Shown piece after piece: positions 1-6,342 of a stretch of 8,173 bases of DNA; within the stretch, counting starts at the first letter, position 1; the number at the start of each line of letters is the position of its first letter. Below the pieces are notes generated by a model, which worked only from the letters and a program-made list of their open reading frames with translations, did no database searches and was not told the DNA's origin. Source of the DNA: Pedobacter sp. (GTDB lineage: Bacteria; Bacteroidota; Bacteroidia; Sphingobacteriales; Sphingobacteriaceae); contig JASLGV010000181.1 in the NCBI GenBank assembly GCA_030149995.1, positions 1 to 8,173 of the forward strand, given 5' to 3'. The translations under genes were made by a program, and so were the position numbers.

Positions 1-189
1 GTTGGAAATGTTTCATCTGCAGCAACCCAGGAAGCTTTGAAAAAAAACTGGAATAAATCTTATAAGTTTCAATCGGAATACGATTTAAAAAGGGTTTTAA
101 CCCGGAGAGAATTTTCAGTTATTATAAACGATTATTTAAAACCTTTCGACCGGATCAATGTAGACAAAACCGGGCGCATTATCCATTAA
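1..189 (+). CDS. C-terminal end of a protein, possibly a FAD-dependent oxidoreductase (partial)
   Basis: An open frame runs from the first base to a TAA stop and encodes the last 62 residues of a protein whose start is outside the window. The tail has a lysine- and tryptophan-containing helical stretch, then an R-R-E-F-S-V motif followed by D-Y-L-K-P-F and a short V-D-x-x-G-R end. This ending resembles, from memory, the C-terminal region of the large secreted FAD-dependent oxidoreductases of Bacteroidota that are often found with polysaccharide-degradation genes. No FAD-binding motif is visible because that part would lie upstream. That a real gene ends here is well supported by composition and the open frame; the family assignment is tentative. 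The next gene lies 172 bases downstream on the same strand and appears to have its own promoter. Confidence 0.5.
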   Translation, partial: VGNVSSAATQEALKKNWNKSYKFQSEYDLKRVLTRREFSVIINDYLKPFDRINVDKTGRIIH

Positions 190-248
190 TTTCTGAAAAG
201 TTAACACCGGGTATTCCCATTTTCCTGTAACAAAAGCGGTGTCGGCTC

Positions 249-280
249 TTTGCCGGGTCTACCGCAATCTATTATTTTTA
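249..280 (+). promoter_or_regulatory. candidate Bacteroidota-type promoter of the S9 peptidase gene
   Basis: TTTG at 249-252 is followed after 20 bases by TATTTTTA at 273-280. This matches the Bacteroidota sigma consensus (TTTG, 19-21 bases, TAnnTTTG) at every defined base except the final G. It would leave a leader of about 75 bases before the ATG at 362. The rest of the gap from 190 to 361 shows only weak inverted repeats. Confidence 0.4.
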
Positions 281-361
281 TAAACCAGGTTGTAACATTT
301 CCATTTCTACAGGTAAAATGGCCTGCGCTTTATTTAAATTGCGGTATTCAAATTTACATTC

Positions 362-2731
362 ATGAAGAAATACCTCTTTATCCTGCTGCTCTGCTCAGGA
401 AAGTATGCGCTTGCGCAGCAATTAACACCCCTCACCGTCGAAAAAATAATGCGCGATCCAAAATGGATGGGCATTTCACCTTCGGCATACCGGTGGACCG
501 CCGACAGTAAAACACTTTACTTCAACTGGAATCCGGAAAGCAAGGAAAAAGAAGAGCTTTTTAAAGTGCAGCCTACAAACACCAAAATTGTAAAAGCGGC
601 AGATCGTGAAGATGAAAACCTTCGCAGTATAAATTATGTGTATAATGCAGACCGCTCGCTCGGGCTTTCTGAAAGAAGTGGTGATATTTACCTGAAAAAT
701 TTTAAAACCAATAAAGAAACCAGGCTCACCAATACCCTGGAAAGAGAAAGCAATCCCGTTTTTCTTCGCAACGGCAGCATTGTATTTCAAAAAGACGATA
801 ACCTGTATGCACTCAACCCACAATCGGCAGAAATTAACCAACTCAGCAATTTCATAAAAGCCAAAAGGCCGGTCAGGGCAAATGAAAGAAGCCAAAACGA
901 ACAGGATAACTGGCTAAAAAACGAGCAGACCGATTTGTTCGACATCATTAAAAAAAGAAATAAGGAAGGCGGTTCTGGTACCCGCGGCGGAAGAGGTCGT
1001 GGTCTTACAGAAAATAAAACCATAAAGGCGATTTATACCGAAGAAAAATTCCTCAGCAACATCGTAATCAGTCCCGACGGAAGATTTATAACCTATAAGC
1101 TTACCACGCCTGCCAAGAATCACAACACCATTGTGCCGAACTACGTAACCGCAAGTGGTTATACAGAGGATATTCCAGGGCGTACCAAGGTGGGTGAACA
1201 GGAAAACAAAAGCCAGCTTTTTATTTTTGATACACAAAAAGACTCGGTGTATACCGCACAAACAAGTACCATCCCCGGAATAAAGGATTTACCCGATTAT
1301 TTAAAAGATTATCCGGAAGCCTTAAAGGCAAAACAACAAAGCAATGCCGACCGGGAGGTAAACCTTTTCGGCCCAATTTGGAATGAAAATTCACGGTTTG
1401 CGATTGTAACTGCTTATTCTGATGATAATAAGGACCGCTGGATTTTAAAACTGGATGCAACCACCGGTCAATTCAGCCTGGTAGACCGCCAACGCGATGA
1501 GGCCTGGGTTGCCGGTCCGGGTATTGGGTATTACCAGGGCGCCACCGGCTGGATCGATCAGGATCTTTTTTATTACCAGAGTGAGGCTTCGGGCTATTCG
1601 CATCTCTATGTTGTAAATGTAAATACCGGCGTTAAAAAACAACTTACATCCGGCAAATGGGAAGTTCAGACCCTCAGATTATCCAACGATAAAAGCACCT
1701 TTTATTTCACGGCCAACAAAGAGCATCCGGGCATTACCAACTTTTTTAAGATCAGTGTAAAAGGTGGCGAGCCCGTACAGATTACCCACATGAAGGGCTT
1801 AAATGAAATTACCCTTTCGCCAGACGAAAAATGGCTGGCCATTAATTATTCGTATATGGATAAGCCCTGGGAGCTTTATATCCAGGCCAACAACCCAACT
1901 GCAAAAGCGGTAAAAATCACCAAATCAACAACAGCAGAATTTGAAAGCTACAAATGGCGCCAGCCAGATCTGATCAGCTTTAAAAACCGTTACGGCGATT
2001 CGGTATATGCGCGTGTATATAAAACCGATGCGCCCGCCAGCAACCATCCAGCTGTTGTTTTTGTACATGGTGCCGGTTACCTGCAAAATGTACACTACGG
2101 ATGGAGCCAGTATTTCAGGGAGTTTATGTTTAACAATTTATTAGCCGATAATGGTTATACTGTAATTGATATCGATTATACCGCCAGCTCTGGTTACGGC
2201 CGCAACCACAGAACAGGAATTTACAGACACATGGGAGGCAAAGATTTAACCGACCAGGTAGATGGTGTAAAAGTTCTGGTAGAAAAATATGGTGTCAATC
2301 CGGCACACGTTGGTTTATATGGCGGTTCTTACGGTGGTTTCATTACGCTGATGGCTATGTTTAACGAACCAGATGTTTTTGCCAGTGGCGCAGCCCTGCG
2401 CTCGGTTACAGACTGGGCACATTACAACCACGGTTATACATCGAATATCTTAAACGAACCTTTTAACGATCCGATTGCCTACAAACGCAGTTCGCCAATT
2501 TATTTTGCCGATAAATTAAAAGGAAACCTACTGATGGCCCACGGAATGGTGGATGTAAACGTGCATTTCCAGGATATTGTACGCATCACACAACGTTTTA
2601 TCGAGCTGGGCAAAAACAACTGGGAACTGGCTGTTTACCCGGTAGAAGACCATGGTTTTACCGAACCTTCGAGCTGGACAGACGAATATAAACGGATCTT
2701 TAAACTATTCGAAAACACCCTGAAAAAATAA
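362..2731 (+). CDS. secreted S9-family serine peptidase (prolyl oligopeptidase / DPP-IV-like)
   Basis: The 789-residue protein begins with a Sec signal peptide: KK, then a hydrophobic core, then A-L-A before Q19, so cleavage is likely after A18 and the enzyme probably acts in the periplasm. The Cys at 11 is not in a proper lipobox. Residues of roughly 50-540 have the repeated strand pattern expected of a seven-bladed beta-propeller (DPPIV_N type), and roughly 550-789 form the alpha/beta-hydrolase catalytic domain. Catalytic residues are readable: H569-G-A-G for the oxyanion region, nucleophile S656 in G-G-S-Y-G-G, D731 in H-G-M-V-D-V-N-V, and H764 in E-D-H-G-F. The family removes dipeptides or acyl residues from short peptides, so a role in scavenging periplasmic peptides is likely. 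I do not see the D-W-V-Y-E-E-E aminopeptidase motif of classical DPP-IV, so the exact specificity is open. A Gly/Arg-rich loop at residues 203-214 is unusual. The start is chosen because it gives the signal peptide directly. It is probably transcribed alone. Confidence 0.93.
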   Translation: MKKYLFILLLCSGKYALAQQLTPLTVEKIMRDPKWMGISPSAYRWTADSKTLYFNWNPESKEKEELFKVQPTNTKIVKAADREDENLRSINYVYNADRSLGLSERSGDIYLKNFKTNKETRLTNTLERESNPVFLRNGSIVFQKDDNLYALNPQSAEINQLSNFIKAKRPVRANERSQNEQDNWLKNEQTDLFDIIKKRNKEGGSGTRGGRGRGLTENKTIKAIYTEEKFLSNIVISPDGRFITYKLTTPAKNHNTIVPNYVTASGYTEDIPGRTKVGEQENKSQLFIFDTQKDSVYTAQTSTIPGIKDLPDYLKDYPEALKAKQQSNADREVNLFGPIWNENSRFAIVTAYSDDNKDRWILKLDATTGQFSLVDRQRDEAWVAGPGIGYYQGATGWIDQDLFYYQSEASGYSHLYVVNVNTGVKKQLTSGKWEVQTLRLSNDKSTFYFTANKEHPGITNFFKISVKGGEPVQITHMKGLNEITLSPDEKWLAINYSYMDKPWELYIQANNPTAKAVKITKSTTAEFESYKWRQPDLISFKNRYGDSVYARVYKTDAPASNHPAVVFVHGAGYLQNVHYGWSQYFREFMFNNLLADNGYTVIDIDYTASSGYGRNHRTGIYRHMGGKDLTDQVDGVKVLVEKYGVNPAHVGLYGGSYGGFITLMAMFNEPDVFASGAALRSVTDWAHYNHGYTSNILNEPFNDPIAYKRSSPIYFADKLKGNLLMAHGMVDVNVHFQDIVRITQRFIELGKNNWELAVYPVEDHGFTEPSSWTDEYKRIFKLFENTLKK

Positions 2732-2760
2732 ATAGAGCATTTTAATATTTTTACATAAAT

Positions 2761-2798
2761 ATATAGTATTTATCTATATCGATATAAAGAATAACGAT
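2761..2798. promoter_or_regulatory. candidate OxyR-like dyad upstream of the peroxiredoxin operon
   Basis: ATATAG at 2761-2766 and CTATAT at 2774-2779 are perfect inverted arms around a 7-base spacer, containing the ATAG-N7-CTAT core of the OxyR recognition unit. A poorer second unit, ATAA-N7-CGAT, follows at 2784-2798, with 6 bases between the units instead of the 7 of the E. coli consensus. It overlaps a 12-bp palindrome (TATATCGATATA, 2775-2786). The block lies about 20 bases upstream of the -33 element, where an activator would bind. The sequence is very AT-rich, so chance is a real alternative. Confidence 0.3.
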
Positions 2799-2818
2799 CA
2801 ACAATTCCTTTTCTTCGG

Positions 2819-2849
2819 TTGGTTTACACCCGAAATAGGGTTACCTTTG
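2819..2849 (+). promoter_or_regulatory. promoter of the peroxiredoxin operon (Bacteroidota type)
   Basis: TTGG at 2819-2822 serves as a -33 element and TACCTTTG at 2842-2849 is a perfect TAnnTTTG -7 element, with 19 bases between them. Transcription would start near 2855, giving a short leader of about 16 AT-rich bases before the ATG at 2871. The match and the position immediately ahead of a gene of a usually highly expressed family make this the most convincing promoter in the window. Confidence 0.65.
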
Positions 2850-2870
2850 TATAAAAATTAAATAAAAGTT

Positions 2871-3503
2871 ATGGCAATAGTAGGCAAAAAATTTCCAAGT
2901 GTTAGCATTGATGCAATCTCAGAATTGGGCGACAATTTAAAAATCAATGTATTTGAAGAGGCGGTAAATAAAAAAAGCAAAGTATTATTATTCTGGTATC
3001 CAAAAGATTTTACTTTCGTTTGTCCAACTGAATTACATGCATTTCAAGAGGCTCTTCCTGATTTTGAAAAAAGAAACACAATCGTAATTGGTGCATCTTG
3101 CGATACCAATGAAGTACATTTCGCCTGGTTAAATACTGCAAAAGATAATGGCGGTATTGAAGGTGTTACATATCCAATCCTGGCAGATACGCACAGACAA
3201 TTATCCAACATTTTAGGTATTGTAGAACAAGAAGTAGAATACGATGAAGAAGGAAACGAAGTATTTAGCGGATCGAACGTTACTTACAGAGCAACTTACC
3301 TGATTGATGAAACCGGAAAAGTATTCCACGAAAGTGTTAACGACATGCCTTTAGGCAGAAACGTGAAAGAGTATTTACGTTTAATCGATGCTTACGCACA
3401 CGTACAAAACCATGGTGAGGTTTGCCCTGCAAACTGGGAAGAAGGTAAAGAAGCAATGAATGCTACAAGAGCAGGTGTTGCTGAATACCTGAGTGCAAAC
3501 TAA
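2871..3503 (+). CDS. peroxiredoxin, AhpC/TSA family (2-Cys)
   Basis: The 210-residue protein is a full-length thiol peroxidase that reduces hydrogen peroxide and organic hydroperoxides in the cytoplasm. The peroxidatic cysteine is C51 in F-T-F-V-C-P-T-E, with the active-site T53 two residues on and the conserved arginine probably R140 in T-Y-R-A-T. The resolving cysteine is C185 in G-E-V-C-P-A-N-W near the C terminus, as in typical 2-Cys enzymes. A third cysteine, C77, sits in G-A-S-C-D where most AhpC proteins have Ser or Thr; I recall the same in other Bacteroidota homologues. No AhpF flavoprotein gene follows; instead a thioredoxin-like gene begins 14 bases downstream, which is probably its electron donor. 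There is no Shine-Dalgarno sequence; the start is preceded by AAAAGTT, the same context as the next gene. The symbol ahpC is plausible but this subfamily is normally called just peroxiredoxin. Confidence 0.95.
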   Translation: MAIVGKKFPSVSIDAISELGDNLKINVFEEAVNKKSKVLLFWYPKDFTFVCPTELHAFQEALPDFEKRNTIVIGASCDTNEVHFAWLNTAKDNGGIEGVTYPILADTHRQLSNILGIVEQEVEYDEEGNEVFSGSNVTYRATYLIDETGKVFHESVNDMPLGRNVKEYLRLIDAYAHVQNHGEVCPANWEEGKEAMNATRAGVAEYLSAN

Positions 3504-3517
3504 TTAATAAAAAAGTT

Positions 3518-3826
3518 ATGTTTTTAGAATTAACAGAAGACAATCTTCAACAGTACCTTTCAGACAATTCAAAAGTAATGGTTCAGTATGCCGCATCGTG
3601 GTGTGGTAACTGCCGGATCATGAAACCGAAATTTAAAAAACTGGCTGCTGAAAATGAAGAGGTAACCTTCTTAATTGTTGATGCTGAAAAACTGCCGAAC
3701 TCGAGAAAATTCGCAAATGTAGACAACCTGCCAACATTTGCTGCATTCGAAAACGGTTCTTTGGTTGATCAGGTTCAAACCAACAAAGCGGAAGGTTTAA
3801 TAGAATTATTTAACAAAATAAAGTAA
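3518..3826 (+). CDS. thioredoxin-like protein with WCGNC active site
   Basis: The protein is 102 residues, the size of a single thioredoxin fold without signal peptide, so it is cytoplasmic. The redox motif is W28-C29-G30-N31-C32, with Asn replacing the Pro of classical WCGPC thioredoxins, and the cis-proline is P72 in N-L-P-T-F. The Asn should change the redox potential or partner choice relative to housekeeping thioredoxin. Its position 14 bases after the peroxiredoxin and directly before the next gene (its TAA stop shares one base with the following ATG) argues that it is the dedicated reductant that recycles the peroxiredoxin disulfide. That pairing is an inference from gene order. No thioredoxin reductase is present in the window, so electrons would come from one encoded elsewhere. 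Confidence 0.9.
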   Translation: MFLELTEDNLQQYLSDNSKVMVQYAASWCGNCRIMKPKFKKLAAENEEVTFLIVDAEKLPNSRKFANVDNLPTFAAFENGSLVDQVQTNKAEGLIELFNKIK

Positions 3827-4074
3827 TGAAGATTCCAGTAATAAGACAATTATTCCAAAATACCACTCCTGAACAACTTGAAACAACTTTGGAGGTTTTA
3901 GAGGCTTTTTGCGAATTCAGAGGCGTTAGCGAACACGAGGTTGATGTAGCTGGCGAAATGATTACCAATATTTGCGGTGCACTCGAAGTACACCAGATGG
4001 TAAAAGAAGGCGCTGTAGAAAAAGATGCGCTTAATGCATTCGGACAAAAAGTTATGGGGTCTATAGACAGATAA
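3826..4074 (+). CDS. small conserved protein of unknown function (DUF6952-like)
   Basis: An 82-residue acidic, probably all-helical cytoplasmic protein with no signal peptide or membrane segment. It overlaps the stop codon of the thioredoxin-like gene by one base (TAATG), so its translation is likely coupled and its amount tied to that partner. I recall proteins with the same ending (G-A-L/I-E-V-H ... M-G-S-I-D) beside peroxiredoxin and thioredoxin genes in Flavobacteria, annotated as DUF6952; the number is from memory. Two cysteines (C29 and C50) are present but not in a CxxC arrangement. The function is unknown; the context suggests an accessory role in the peroxide-reduction module, for example binding to the thioredoxin or peroxiredoxin. 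It is the last gene of the operon, followed by a strong terminator. Confidence 0.82.
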   Translation: MKIPVIRQLFQNTTPEQLETTLEVLEAFCEFRGVSEHEVDVAGEMITNICGALEVHQMVKEGAVEKDALNAFGQKVMGSIDR

Positions 4075-4104
4075 TACACTTAAAACGAATCGACCATTAA
4101 AATT

Positions 4105-4141
4105 AAAAGCCCCCGCAGATATCTATTTGCGGGGGCTTTTT
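4105..4141 (+). terminator. Rho-independent terminator of the peroxiredoxin operon
   Basis: Thirteen perfectly paired bases (AAAAGCCCCCGCA at 4105-4117 with TGCGGGGGCTTTT at 4128-4140) enclose a 10-base loop, and the GC-rich core is followed by five T. It begins about 30 bases after the stop of the 82-residue protein gene. The A run on the other side would let it work in both directions. Confidence 0.93.
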
Positions 4142-4228
4142 ATATTAGAAAATCCACTTTACACCGGACATGCACCTTTTGCCCCTAACTATAGTCTAAA
4201 TACCAAAACCAACCTGCAAAAGAATGTG

Positions 4229-4247
4229 GTTTGATTTTTATAACTTT
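4229..4247 (+). repeat. 19-bp direct repeat, copy 1 (candidate operator before araC-family gene)
   Basis: GTTTGATTTTTATAACTTT occurs here and again, without mismatch, at 5148-5166. This copy ends 5 bases before the ATG of the regulator gene, so a bound protein would block its transcription start or translation. The similarity stops sharply at both ends. An autoregulatory operator is the natural reading. Confidence 0.6.
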
Positions 4248-4252
4248 ATAAG

Positions 4253-4495
4253 ATGAAAACGGAAACCATAGAAGATTTTTACAATCGCATTGCACCCGGC
4301 TACTCTTTAGGTTCTGATTACAAGCCGCAGCAATTTAATGTACAACGCCGCAATTACAACTGCGGTACATCTGCTACTGCGTATAACCGCCGCGATTTCT
4401 ATAAAATTTCCCTGATTATTGGCGAAGGAACGCTTTATTATGCCAATGCGGGTATTAAAATAGACCGTCCGGCACTGATGTTTCCAACCCCATGA
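4253..4495 (+). CDS. N-terminal sensor fragment of the split AraC-family regulator
   Basis: This 80-residue frame starts M-K-T-E-T-I-E-D-F-Y-N-R, the expected beginning of this AraC subgroup, and contains the R-R-D-F-Y-K-I-S-L segment and following strands typical of its cupin-like ligand-binding domain. It stops at TGA 4493-4495, well before the domain would end. On its own it lacks any DNA-binding part and would be an incomplete fold. Confidence 0.6.
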   Translation: MKTETIEDFYNRIAPGYSLGSDYKPQQFNVQRRNYNCGTSATAYNRRDFYKISLIIGEGTLYYANAGIKIDRPALMFPTP

Positions 4496-5148
4496 TTCCT
4501 TACTCCTGGGAACCCGCCTCAGAAGATCAGCAGGGTTATTTTTGCCTGTTTACAGAAAGCTTTATCCATACCGAAAGTCACCAAACCAGCGTTCTGGAGT
4601 CGCCCCTCTTTAAAGTTGGCAGCGACCCGGTCTTTTTTCTCGATAAGCAGCAGCAAGAAAAAGTTACTTCCATTTACGAGTCTATGATGCAGGAAATTGA
4701 AACAGAATACCTGCATAAAACAGCGCTATTAAGATCGTATGTACACCTGCTTATTCACGAAGCACTGAAAATGCAGCCTGCACAGAACTTCTTTAAACAC
4801 GCCAATGCAACTTCCAGAATTACAAACCTGTTTCTTGAACTTCTGGAACGGCAATTTCCCATCGATACGCCTAAACATCACCTGTCTCTTAAAACACCTA
4901 ATGATTTTGCCCTGAAACTATCGGTGCATGTTAACCATTTAAACCGCGCAGTCAAACAGATTACCGGAAAAACAACGGGCCTGCACATTGCAGACAGGAT
5001 TATGGCCGAGGCCAAAGCCCTGCTTAAGCATACAGACTGGAATGTGGCAGAAATTGCCAGCTGCCTGGGTTTTGAATACCCGGCCTATTTCAATAATTTT
5101 TTTAAAAAACACGCCTCAGTTACACCAAGCACTTTCAGATTTAAATAG
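4492..5148 (+). CDS. AraC-family regulator, C-terminal fragment with double HTH
   Basis: The 218-residue frame begins at an ATG that overlaps the previous stop as ATGA, so reinitiation is possible. Residues 1-55 complete the cupin-like domain, 55-130 are helical linker, and 136-216 hold two helix-turn-helix units: P-N-D-F-A...V-N-H-L-N-R-A-V-K and W-N-V-A-E-I-A-S-C-L-G-F...Y-F-N-N-F-F-K-K, ending in the usual T-P-S-x-F-R. The DNA-binding domain is intact, so if made it might still bind the repeats without responding to a ligand. It has no plausible start of its own other than the coupled ATG. Confidence 0.75.
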   Translation: MIPYSWEPASEDQQGYFCLFTESFIHTESHQTSVLESPLFKVGSDPVFFLDKQQQEKVTSIYESMMQEIETEYLHKTALLRSYVHLLIHEALKMQPAQNFFKHANATSRITNLFLELLERQFPIDTPKHHLSLKTPNDFALKLSVHVNHLNRAVKQITGKTTGLHIADRIMAEAKALLKHTDWNVAEIASCLGFEYPAYFNNFFKKHASVTPSTFRFK

Positions 5149-5166
5149 TTTGATTTTTATAACTTT
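5148..5166 (+). repeat. 19-bp direct repeat, copy 2 (candidate operator before aldo/keto reductase)
   Basis: This is an exact copy of the 19 bases at 4229-4247, beginning on the last base of the regulator's stop codon. It ends 39 bases upstream of the reductase -7 element, a position suited to an activator bound upstream of RNA polymerase. Its distance from copy 1 and the lack of flanking similarity argue against a simple tandem duplication. Confidence 0.6.
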
Positions 5167-5205
5167 TGGTTGGATTAGCTTAATAAACTTCATCTGTCCC
5201 TGCTG

Positions 5206-5213
5206 TAAATTTG
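5206..5213 (+). promoter_or_regulatory. -7 element of the aldo/keto reductase promoter
   Basis: TAAATTTG fits the Bacteroidota TAnnTTTG element perfectly and lies 28 bases before the ATG at 5242. No TTTG is found at the proper distance (about 5183-5187) upstream, so the promoter appears to lack a good -33 element, as expected of one that needs an activator. Confidence 0.5.
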
Positions 5214-5241
5214 TTTAATAAAAAAAGAAAATTCAATAATT

Positions 5242-6246
5242 ATGAAATACAGAAAATTAGGTAAAACAGATGAACAGCTTTCGGCGCTTGGTTTAGGCTG
5301 CATGGGCATGAGTTTCGCTTATGGTCCTACCGATGATGCCGAGTCTATCGCCACCCTGCACAAAGCTTTGGATTTGGGTATAAACTTTTGGGATACGGCC
5401 GATATGTATGCCAATGGCGACAATGAAGCACTTATTTCAAAGGTGCTGGTACCAAACCGTGATAAAATTTTTATTGCTACAAAGTTTGGCTTCCGGTTTA
5501 AAAATGATGAGGCCGGTCCGAGCAATTCGGCCAATACTTATTTTGACGGCTCTCCGGCTTACATCAAAACAGCGGTTGAAAAAAGTTTAAAAAGACTTAA
5601 AATAGATACCATCGATCTTTATTATGCGCACAGAATAGACCCGAATGTGCCTGTAGAAGACATGGTGGGTGCAATGGCCGAACTGGTCAAAGAAGGAAAG
5701 GTTCGTTATTTAGGTCTTTCTGAAGCTTCTGCCGCCTCAATCAGAAAGGCACATGCCGTGCATCCGATTGCAGCCCTTCAAAGTGAATATTCCCTCTTAA
5801 CCAAGGATGTTGAAGGCGAAATCTTATCAACCGTTAGAGAGCTGGGCATTGGTTTAATTCCCTATAGCCCGCTGGCACGCGGTCTGGTAACAACAGCCAT
5901 CAATCAAACCGCTGCGTTTGCCGAAACAGACTTTAGGAGAAGCCTGCCACGTTTTGAAGGTAAATACTTTGAAAACAACCTCAAACTTGTAAATGGCTTC
6001 GCTGAGATTGCAAAAAGCAAAGAAATTACGCCGGCGCAGCTTGCCCTTGCCTGGGTACTGGGCCAGGGTGATGACATTATTCCAATTCCGGGAACCAAAA
6101 AAAGAAAATACCTGGAAGAAAATGTTGGCGCCATCGAGGTCAGTTTATCTGCCGATGATTTTAAAGCCATTGACGACCTGCTCAAACAATTTCCTGATAC
6201 CGGCGCAAGATACAGCGAAGGTTCGCTTAAAATGGTTAACAGATAG
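5242..6246 (+). CDS. aldo/keto reductase
   Basis: The 334-residue cytoplasmic protein has the AKR TIM-barrel signature throughout. The catalytic tetrad is visible as D51 (D-T-A-D), Y56, K81 (A-T-K) and H130 (Y-Y-A-H-R). The N terminus ([12 protein letters not shown]) and the late I-P-I-P-G-T-K segment with K-R-K-Y-L-E-E-N are the barrel start and the NADP(H)-binding region. It resembles the AKR13/YakC-like group; such enzymes reduce aldehydes and ketones with NADPH, but the physiological substrate cannot be read from sequence. It lies just downstream of an AraC-family regulator and a repeat of that regulator's candidate operator, so it is probably its target, perhaps induced by a reactive carbonyl. 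The start is supported by alignment of the N-terminal strand; there is no Shine-Dalgarno sequence. It is followed by a terminator and appears monocistronic. Confidence 0.95.
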   Translation: MKYRKLGKTDEQLSALGLGCMGMSFAYGPTDDAESIATLHKALDLGINFWDTADMYANGDNEALISKVLVPNRDKIFIATKFGFRFKNDEAGPSNSANTYFDGSPAYIKTAVEKSLKRLKIDTIDLYYAHRIDPNVPVEDMVGAMAELVKEGKVRYLGLSEASAASIRKAHAVHPIAALQSEYSLLTKDVEGEILSTVRELGIGLIPYSPLARGLVTTAINQTAAFAETDFRRSLPRFEGKYFENNLKLVNGFAEIAKSKEITPAQLALAWVLGQGDDIIPIPGTKKRKYLEENVGAIEVSLSADDFKAIDDLLKQFPDTGARYSEGSLKMVNR

Positions 6247-6253
6247 CCCTGTA

Positions 6254-6293
6254 TAAAAAGAAAGCACCATCTGTTGACGGTGCTTTCTTTTTA
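6254..6293. terminator. bidirectional Rho-independent terminator between convergent genes
   Basis: Fifteen-base arms (6254-6268 and 6279-6293, core AAAGCACC/GGTGCTTT) pair perfectly around a 10-base loop. The right arm ends in a T run and the left begins with an A run, so it can end transcription of the aldo/keto reductase from the left and of the PEP carboxylase gene from the right, whose stop is 50 bases away. Confidence 0.9.
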
Positions 6294-6342
6294 AAAGCTC
6301 TATTCAAAACAGGTCCTGTATCTTTTTACAAAGAATACTTGC

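Larger units (their letters stand above)
4253..5148 (+). pseudogene. AraC-family transcriptional regulator, frameshifted
   Basis: Together the two frames encode a normal-length (about 299 residues) regulator with an N-terminal cupin-like sensor domain and a C-terminal AraC double helix-turn-helix. The frame breaks in the middle of a family-conserved F-x-N-P-x-x-P-Y segment. Adding a single T to the TTT at 4481-4483 turns M-F-P-T-P-stop into M-F-S-N-P-M-I-P-Y-S-W, which restores the conserved N-P and joins the two frames. I therefore read it as one gene with a one-base deletion at that T run, either a true mutation or a sequencing error. The gene ends in the first base of the second copy of the 19-bp repeat, and an aldo/keto reductase follows 93 bases downstream, its probable target. 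No clear promoter with both elements is visible upstream. If the shift is real, the full-length regulator is not made. Confidence 0.8.

Noticed and set aside
204..255. Inverted repeats ACACCG/CGGTGT and a CGGC-TCTTT-GCCG mini-hairpin after the first partial gene
   Set aside because: Arms are only 4-6 bases, one loop is 27 bases, and no T run follows directly, so a terminator call is not justified.
273..283. A TATTTTTATAA stretch resembling the middle of the 19-bp araC repeat
   Set aside because: Only about 10 AT-rich bases match and the flanks differ; it is better explained as the -7 element of the peptidase promoter.
787..1261. Minus-strand open frames opposite the S9 peptidase
   Set aside because: They have no recognisable protein features, lack promoters, and are explained by the codon pattern of the real gene on the plus strand.
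4241..4248. TAACTTTA just before the araC ATG as a -7 promoter element giving a leaderless mRNA
   Set aside because: No TTTG-like element lies 19-21 bases upstream and the same bases are part of the 19-bp repeat, which fits an operator better.
6309..6319. Short palindrome ACAGG-T-CCTGT between the two convergent genes
   Set aside because: A one-base centre cannot form a hairpin loop and nothing else marks it as a protein-binding site; the nearby strong hairpin already explains termination.
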